Of a DNA stretch of 8,696 bases, positions 5,195 to 8,696 are shown in pieces (position 1 is the first letter of the stretch; the number at the start of each line of letters is the position of its first letter). Source of the DNA: DAOVRL01 sp964459805 (GTDB taxonomy: Bacteria > Planctomycetota > Phycisphaerae > Sedimentisphaerales > Anaerobacaceae); contig CAYWOD010000154.1 of assembly GCA_964459805.1 (NCBI GenBank), positions 1 to 8,696 on the forward strand, given 5' to 3'. The notes under the pieces were generated by a model. It saw only the letters and a list, made by a program, of their open reading frames with translations, ran no database searches and was not told the origin of the DNA. The position numbers and the translations under genes are program-made.

Positions 5195-6364
5195 ATGATG
5201 ACCAGACGCGAAAGATTGATGGCTACGTTGTGCGGTAAGCCGGTTGACCGACCCGCCGTAAATTTCTATGAGATAGGTGGATTCCAGGTTGACCCATCCG
5301 ATCCCGACCCGTTCAATGTTTATAACGACCCATCGTGGCAGCCCCTGCTCCAGTTCGCTGAAGAACAGACGGACCTGATCCGAATGTGCAGCCCCGTTCG
5401 GTCGCGGTCCCACGAACTGATATCCGGCAAGCCGGAGGGCGACAATTGCCGTGATGAATTCTTCAAGACCAAAGAATATATGCAGGACGGCTGTCATTTC
5501 ACTTCCACGACGTTGACAATCGGCGGCAGAAATATGACGATGCTGACACGTCGCAGTCCCGAGGTTGACACCGTCTGGACGGCCGAGCACCTGCTCAAGA
5601 ATCCGGAAGACCTTAAGGCCTACTTGCAACTGCCTGATGAAATATTCGCCGAAGACGTTGACGTAGGCGGCCTCGTTGAAGAAGACAAGAGACTGGGCGA
5701 CCGTGGAATCGTAATGGTGGATACGGAAGACCCTCTGTGCGCGGCGGCGTCTCTTTTCAGTATGGAAGACTTCACCGTAGTGGCCCTGACCGAGCAGAAG
5801 CTCTTCGGTCGTTTGCTTGAAAAGCTGTCGCGGCATATACAGGCCAGAACGGAAAAGACCGCAAAGGCGTTTCCCGGGCATCTGTGGCGCATCTACGGGC
5901 CGGAATACGCCACCGAGCCGTACCTGCCGCCGCATCTTTTCAAAGAGTATGTGGTTCGCTACACCGGGCCGATGGTGGAGGCTATTGCCGAGCACGACGG
6001 TTTCGCCAGAATTCACTGTCACGGCAGGATTCGCGCCGTCCTTGATTATATTGTCGAAATGGGCGCCGCAGCCATTGACCCCATCGAGCCGCCTCCATAC
6101 GGAGACGTGGAGCTTGCACACGTTCGCCGAGACTATGGCAAGGAGCTGGTACTCTTTGGGAACCTGGAGATAGCCGACATAGAGAAAAGCGAGCCAAGCG
6201 ACTTCGAGAAAATCGTAGCAAAAAGCCTGACAGATGGCACGAGGGGCGAGGGCAGAGGGTTTGTCCTGATGCCGTCGTCGGCCCCGAACGGCCGGGAAAT
6301 AACTCCCAGAACGATGACAAATTATCAAACAATGATATGCCTGACCACCAGGTTCAACTTGTGA
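5195..6364 (+). CDS. Uroporphyrinogen decarboxylase (URO-D) superfamily protein, not HemE
   Basis: This 389-residue cytoplasmic TIM-barrel protein belongs to the HemE/MtaA/CmuA superfamily (PF01208). The start RRERLMATLCGKPVDRPAV (residues 4-22) is the usual family opening. The RQAGRY segment of true HemE is absent, so haem synthesis is unlikely. In cobalamin-dependent methyltransferases of the family the zinc ligands are H-x-C-G and a C-terminal Cys. Here the first motif reads HCHG (274-277), so His stands where Cys is expected. The C-terminal segment PSSAPNGREITPRTMTNY (360-377) has no Cys. DPIEPPPYGD (295-304) and FGNLE (321-325) are the other conserved blocks. The start is ATG 5195 or 5198, because a TAG at 5180 closes the frame upstream. 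No good Shine-Dalgarno is visible. It sits 29 nt after the small membrane protein gene and is probably co-transcribed. Function is unknown; methyl transfer or binding of a modified metabolite is possible. Confidence 0.85.
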   Translation: MMTRRERLMATLCGKPVDRPAVNFYEIGGFQVDPSDPDPFNVYNDPSWQPLLQFAEEQTDLIRMCSPVRSRSHELISGKPEGDNCRDEFFKTKEYMQDGCHFTSTTLTIGGRNMTMLTRRSPEVDTVWTAEHLLKNPEDLKAYLQLPDEIFAEDVDVGGLVEEDKRLGDRGIVMVDTEDPLCAAASLFSMEDFTVVALTEQKLFGRLLEKLSRHIQARTEKTAKAFPGHLWRIYGPEYATEPYLPPHLFKEYVVRYTGPMVEAIAEHDGFARIHCHGRIRAVLDYIVEMGAAAIDPIEPPPYGDVELAHVRRDYGKELVLFGNLEIADIEKSEPSDFEKIVAKSLTDGTRGEGRGFVLMPSSAPNGREITPRTMTNYQTMICLTTRFNL

Positions 6365-6374
6365 GACAATAAGA

Positions 6375-6557
6375 TTGGGGGCAGGGGAATTGGGTTTGAA
6401 TTGGGTCCGTTTTGGGTTCGTTTTGGGTTCGTTTTTCATTGTCCGAGGGGGGCCAAAATGAAACTAACCTTCTATTCGGCAAAGGCTTATGAAAATAAAC
6501 CACGCCTCCGCGCTCCGGGAAAACAAACCCAATTCAAACCCAATCACTCTCCCCCAA
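6375..6557. repeat. Dispersed-repeat element with terminal and internal inverted repeats
   Basis: The space between the convergent URO-D and glycosidase genes holds a palindromic element. Its ends are TTGGGGG (6375-6381) and CCCCCAA (6551-6557). Inside these, an 18-bp perfect inverted repeat, ATTGGGTTTGAATTGGGT (6389-6406), pairs with 6527-6544, leaving about 120 bp between the arms. The plus strand of the centre translates from 6458 as AKMKLTFYSAKAYENKPR, then LRAPGKQTQFKPN. The minus strand of the left arm gives NEPKTNPKRTQFKPN. I remember such NKPN/KTNP-rich translations as recurrent intergenic repeats in Phycisphaerae planctomycetes, often miscalled as proteins. It could be a MITE-like element or a bidirectional transcription block between converging genes. 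No transposase is encoded. Confidence 0.6.
6390..6433 (+). repeat. Four tandem 11-bp units, consensus TTGGGTTCGTT
   Basis: TTGGGT recurs exactly every 11 bp, at 6390, 6401, 6412 and 6423. The units are TTGGGTTTGAA, TTGGGTCCGTT and two identical TTGGGTTCGTT. Two complementary units at the same spacing form the right arm (ACCCAA at 6527 and 6538). The period is close to one helical turn, so all units face one side of the duplex. This array forms the left arm of the larger inverted-repeat element. Confidence 0.8.
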
Positions 6558-6633
6558 ACTCCCCACCCCTCCCAATTGCCAGCAGCCGAAATTAAAGCCC
6601 TCCGCGGTGCATTTCTTGCTCTCGCATATAAAA

Positions 6634-8466
6634 TTATCTGTCCTGGGTCGGGGCCGACCGTCGCCGCTTGACAACCGCGACCCAGTCTTTATCCGTGTCC
6701 TCCGGGGCATTGCCGATGGCAACCGAGCCCGGACCGGTTACCGCCGCTACCGTGCCGCTCCGCAGAGGCCCGCCGGTCCGCGGATTGTACCATTTCACGG
6801 CGAACGTCTCGGAACTCTTGCCCAGATCCAACTGTGTCGTGCTACCCGCCGGCAGGTATATCGCGTACACTCGCCCCGGTTTGGCGAAGCAGTAATCGTC
6901 CTTGGCGGCAGTCAGATCGTCGTGGTGATCCATCTCGGTAAAAGGAAGGTGGTGGCCGAAGAACTCAAGCGCGTATCGCGTCAGGTCCCAGAGATGGTCC
7001 CGGCTGCGCCAATCCTCGCAGTTGAGGTCGTTGTGAGCGAATTTGTAGCCGAAATACCATTCGACCCCGGCGCCGCCAGCCATCAAATGTCCCCAAAGGT
7101 GTTTATGCCGCACCTCATCGTGCCAATAGTCATCCTTGTCGGGCTTGACGCCGGTATGGGCCGGGCCGATCTCGTCGAAGCAGACGAACCACTTTCGACC
7201 TGCTTCGACCGAGCGGTCGATCCACTTGACTGTCTGATTGTGTGTGTCATTGGTCTGCAGCGACAGCCCGTCAAAGTATTTGTAACCCAGCAGGGGCGTG
7301 TAAACCTGGTCGTACTTGCCGGGGTACGTGTGGCAGACAATCGGATGGTCATACGGATCGAGGTCCTTGATATACCGGCAGAACGCCTTGCGCTGCGCAT
7401 CGGTGTTCGTACTCTCCTCGCCGAGGTTCCAGACCAGCGCAAGATGATGGCCGAACCGCGCTATCAGCTCACGGTAATACAGCTTGCGCTGCGGCCCCAG
7501 CTCACCGCCGTCGAGCCCCTGGTCGTTCTCCTGCTCCTGAGTAATGATATGCAGCATCAGGCCGAGTTTGTCCATGTGGGAGAAGACGATTTCCCACTGG
7601 TCGAGCTTACTGCAGTCGAAGCGGTATTTCTCCTTCGGCCCCGTCCAGGGCCAGACGTCCTTGCCGTCGCCGCCGTCAATGTTATACGGGATAAAATAAA
7701 CGCTGTTCATACCTTTGGATGCGAGGTAATTCAACGCCCCGATCATACCCTTACCTTTTCCGCTCCTCCAGGTCGGGTCGCCGGGTTTGAAGTCCTTTAC
7801 GTGCGACCCGTAGTGATGTATGAACTTGTCGCCCGCGGCCTCGCCTTTACGTTTGAGCTCGGCGGTGTCGAAGGTCGCGTCAAAATCGGCGTAGCCGAGG
7901 AAGTTCTCCGGACTGTCGGCCCCGCCCTTGAGAAAATACTCACCCGTCTCGGCAAATTGCAGATACCGCCGGCCCACGTACCTCAGCATCCCTTTAGCCC
8001 GATGGTCGCGTCCGCTTTTGTCGCTCGGCCCGATGGTAAAGCTTCCTCTGGCTCCGTCGAAGCCCACCGCCGAACCTGCCGCCGCATCGCTATTTAGCGC
8101 GATATCCCGTCCCTTGCGAAATGAAGCGGTGTATGACCACTTGCCCTGCTCATCCGGAACAAAATGTACGCGCCATTTGTTCCCCGCCGTCGCGCCGCTC
8201 TGGGCGGCATTGCCGTCGGCCGCGTAGTAACCCGCTGCGACGTACCGCTTGGCGCCCTTGGAGAAGGTCACGTTCAGCCGATAGTCGCGAAAAGGATTGG
8301 TCTCGGCGTCCTCACTCGTCTTGGGTCCGCTGAAAGTAAGCGTGACATTGTGCCACTTTTTCAACTCTCCCGAAACAACCGCACTTTTGTCGGCGCTGAA
8401 AGCGCAGCGTTTGCCAACGAGAACAAGACAAATAACGAACAATAGGAACAATGTGTGCCGTTTCAT
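6634..8466 (-). CDS. Secreted glycoside hydrolase-like protein: DUF5060, TIM barrel, putative collagen-binding domain
   Basis: This is a 610-residue exported protein. Residues 1-25 are a signal peptide (MKRHTLFLLFVICLVLV, cleavage likely at AFSA). Residues about 30-145 resemble the beta-sandwich DUF5060 found at the N-terminus of polysaccharide-degrading enzymes. Residues about 165-510 form a GH-A-like TIM barrel. ALVWNLGEEST (343-353) fits the strand-4 acid/base Glu, and FVCFDEIGPA (427-436) fits the strand-7 nucleophile Glu432. The C-terminal part, about 530-600, contains GRVYAIYLPAG and AVKWYNPRTGG, typical of the putative collagen-binding domain (PF12904) that also ends GH140-type apiosidases. 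A DUF4038-type barrel is a possible relative, but I cannot assign a GH family or substrate. ATG 8466 has TAGGAG (8474-8479) 7 nt upstream. The gene converges on the sugar-salvage cluster, so it is not co-transcribed, though it may feed the same pathway. Confidence 0.8.
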   Translation of the reverse strand: MKRHTLFLLFVICLVLVGKRCAFSADKSAVVSGELKKWHNVTLTFSGPKTSEDAETNPFRDYRLNVTFSKGAKRYVAAGYYAADGNAAQSGATAGNKWRVHFVPDEQGKWSYTASFRKGRDIALNSDAAAGSAVGFDGARGSFTIGPSDKSGRDHRAKGMLRYVGRRYLQFAETGEYFLKGGADSPENFLGYADFDATFDTAELKRKGEAAGDKFIHHYGSHVKDFKPGDPTWRSGKGKGMIGALNYLASKGMNSVYFIPYNIDGGDGKDVWPWTGPKEKYRFDCSKLDQWEIVFSHMDKLGLMLHIITQEQENDQGLDGGELGPQRKLYYRELIARFGHHLALVWNLGEESTNTDAQRKAFCRYIKDLDPYDHPIVCHTYPGKYDQVYTPLLGYKYFDGLSLQTNDTHNQTVKWIDRSVEAGRKWFVCFDEIGPAHTGVKPDKDDYWHDEVRHKHLWGHLMAGGAGVEWYFGYKFAHNDLNCEDWRSRDHLWDLTRYALEFFGHHLPFTEMDHHDDLTAAKDDYCFAKPGRVYAIYLPAGSTTQLDLGKSSETFAVKWYNPRTGGPLRSGTVAAVTGPGSVAIGNAPEDTDKDWVAVVKRRRSAPTQDR

Positions 8467-8481
8467 TTCTTTACTCCTAAC

Positions 8482-8494
8482 CCGGCGTAGCCGG
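8482..8494. other. Short perfect hairpin just upstream of the glycosidase ribosome-binding site
   Basis: CCGGC (8482-8486) and GCCGG (8490-8494) enclose a 3-nt loop and end 3 nt from the TAGGAG ribosome-binding site of the gene starting at 8466. A second small hairpin, AAGGC/GCCTT (8514-8527), lies farther upstream in the same leader. On the transcript they could influence translation initiation. No regulator is implied by the sequence alone. Confidence 0.35.
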
Positions 8495-8574
8495 AACCAA
8501 AGAGGGTAGATAAAAGGCTGACGCCTTAACGAAACCGCCTTGCGCTCATAAGCATCCGTCTGATTCGCACGACC

Positions 8575-8614
8575 GCAATCTCCCTGCCCACCCTCTTCGA
8601 GGGAGGGAGATTGC
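8575..8614. other. Long hairpin in the region upstream of the glycosidase
   Basis: GCAATCTCCCT (8575-8585) pairs perfectly with AGGGAGATTGC (8604-8614). Inside it, CCCTC (8591-8595) pairs with GAGGG (8599-8603) around a TTC loop, leaving a 5-nt bulge on one side: 16 base pairs in all. On the plus strand it is followed by TTGTTCT, too poor in T for a confident terminator. It may end a plus-strand transcript, belong to a dispersed palindromic repeat, or sit in the leader of the minus-strand gene. Confidence 0.5.
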
Positions 8615-8667
8615 TTGTTCTAAAAGTAAAAAGCCTCGCTACTGCTGCCGGGCCGATCAAAGCTGTC

Positions 8668-8689
8668 GCCAAATAAAAGACGATTTGGC
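8668..8689. other. Perfect 7-bp inverted repeat, 8-nt spacer
   Basis: GCCAAAT (8668-8674) and ATTTGGC (8683-8689) are exact complements separated by AAAAGACG. The size and AT-rich core would suit an operator site or a small RNA stem. It lies about 200 nt upstream of the glycosidase start, near the window edge. I see nothing else identifiable between 8467 and 8696, and no convincing promoter. Confidence 0.3.
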
Positions 8690-8696
8690 ACCATCT

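Noticed and set aside
5195..6364. Assignment of the URO-D protein as HemE
   Set aside because: The N-terminal RQAGRY-type substrate segment of haem-pathway enzymes is missing and the C-terminal half belongs to the paralogue group with the HCHG motif.
5189..6439. 416-codon open frame on the minus strand, complementary to the URO-D gene
   Set aside because: It lies exactly antisense to a protein with clear family motifs, its own translation shows no recognisable domain, and its N-terminus is the KTNP-type translation of the repeat element.
6390..6544. CRISPR array interpretation of the repeated TTGGGT units
   Set aside because: Units are only 11 bp, abut each other without spacers, and reappear inverted rather than direct.
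6401..6595. 64-codon plus-strand frame in the convergent spacer
   Set aside because: It is the translation of the dispersed repeat (AKMKLTFYSAKAYENK and KQTQFKPN); the phrasing comes from the repeat's sequence, and no ribosome-binding site supports the start.
6607..8097. 496-codon open frame on the plus strand, complementary to the glycosidase gene
   Set aside because: It is a codon-bias shadow: the minus strand encodes a signal peptide and recognised domains, while this frame has no coherent domain.

Overview
The window looks like a stretch of chromosome from an anaerobic or marine glycan-degrading bacterium, most likely a planctomycete of the Phycisphaerae type. That assignment is an inference. 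It rests on an SSS symporter followed by a tiny membrane protein, a HemE-superfamily paralogue with an altered metal site, a secreted DUF5060-type glycosidase, and a dispersed repeat with 11-bp periodicity and a Lys-Pro-Asn-rich translation that I associate with such genomes. There is no rRNA, tRNA or CRISPR array.

Layout. (1) 1-382, minus strand: the N-terminal part of a nitronate monooxygenase-like FMN protein running off the left edge. (2) 383-1124, no intact large gene: a perfect 12-bp inverted repeat, the start of an IS630-like transposase (546-635), a probably truncated small ORF on the opposite strand, a divergent pair of candidate promoters, and a GC-rich, hairpin-rich leader of about 200 nt. 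(3) 1125-6364, plus strand: a tightly packed gene cluster of sugar-nucleotidyltransferase, NahK-like anomeric N-acetylhexosamine kinase (4-nt GTGA overlap), a 54-residue secreted or membrane peptide, an SSS sodium:solute symporter (10-nt overlap with the peptide gene), a 57-residue single-span membrane protein, and a URO-D-family protein. (4) 6365-6633: a repeat element between convergent genes. (5) 6634-8466, minus strand: a 610-residue secreted multidomain glycoside hydrolase-like protein with its hairpin-containing upstream region reaching the right edge.

Proposed logic: the symporter imports a sugar, the kinase phosphorylates it at C1, and the nucleotidyltransferase activates the sugar-1-phosphate to a nucleotide sugar. 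This is the chemistry of HexNAc salvage known from the bifidobacterial lacto-N-biose/galacto-N-biose pathway. The secreted DUF5060 protein could release sugars outside the cytoplasm, but it is convergently transcribed and its substrate is unknown. The URO-D-like protein is unlikely to be a haem enzyme; its role here is unexplained. The two small membrane or exported proteins flanking the symporter and the altered metal site of the URO-D paralogue are the least described parts of this locus.
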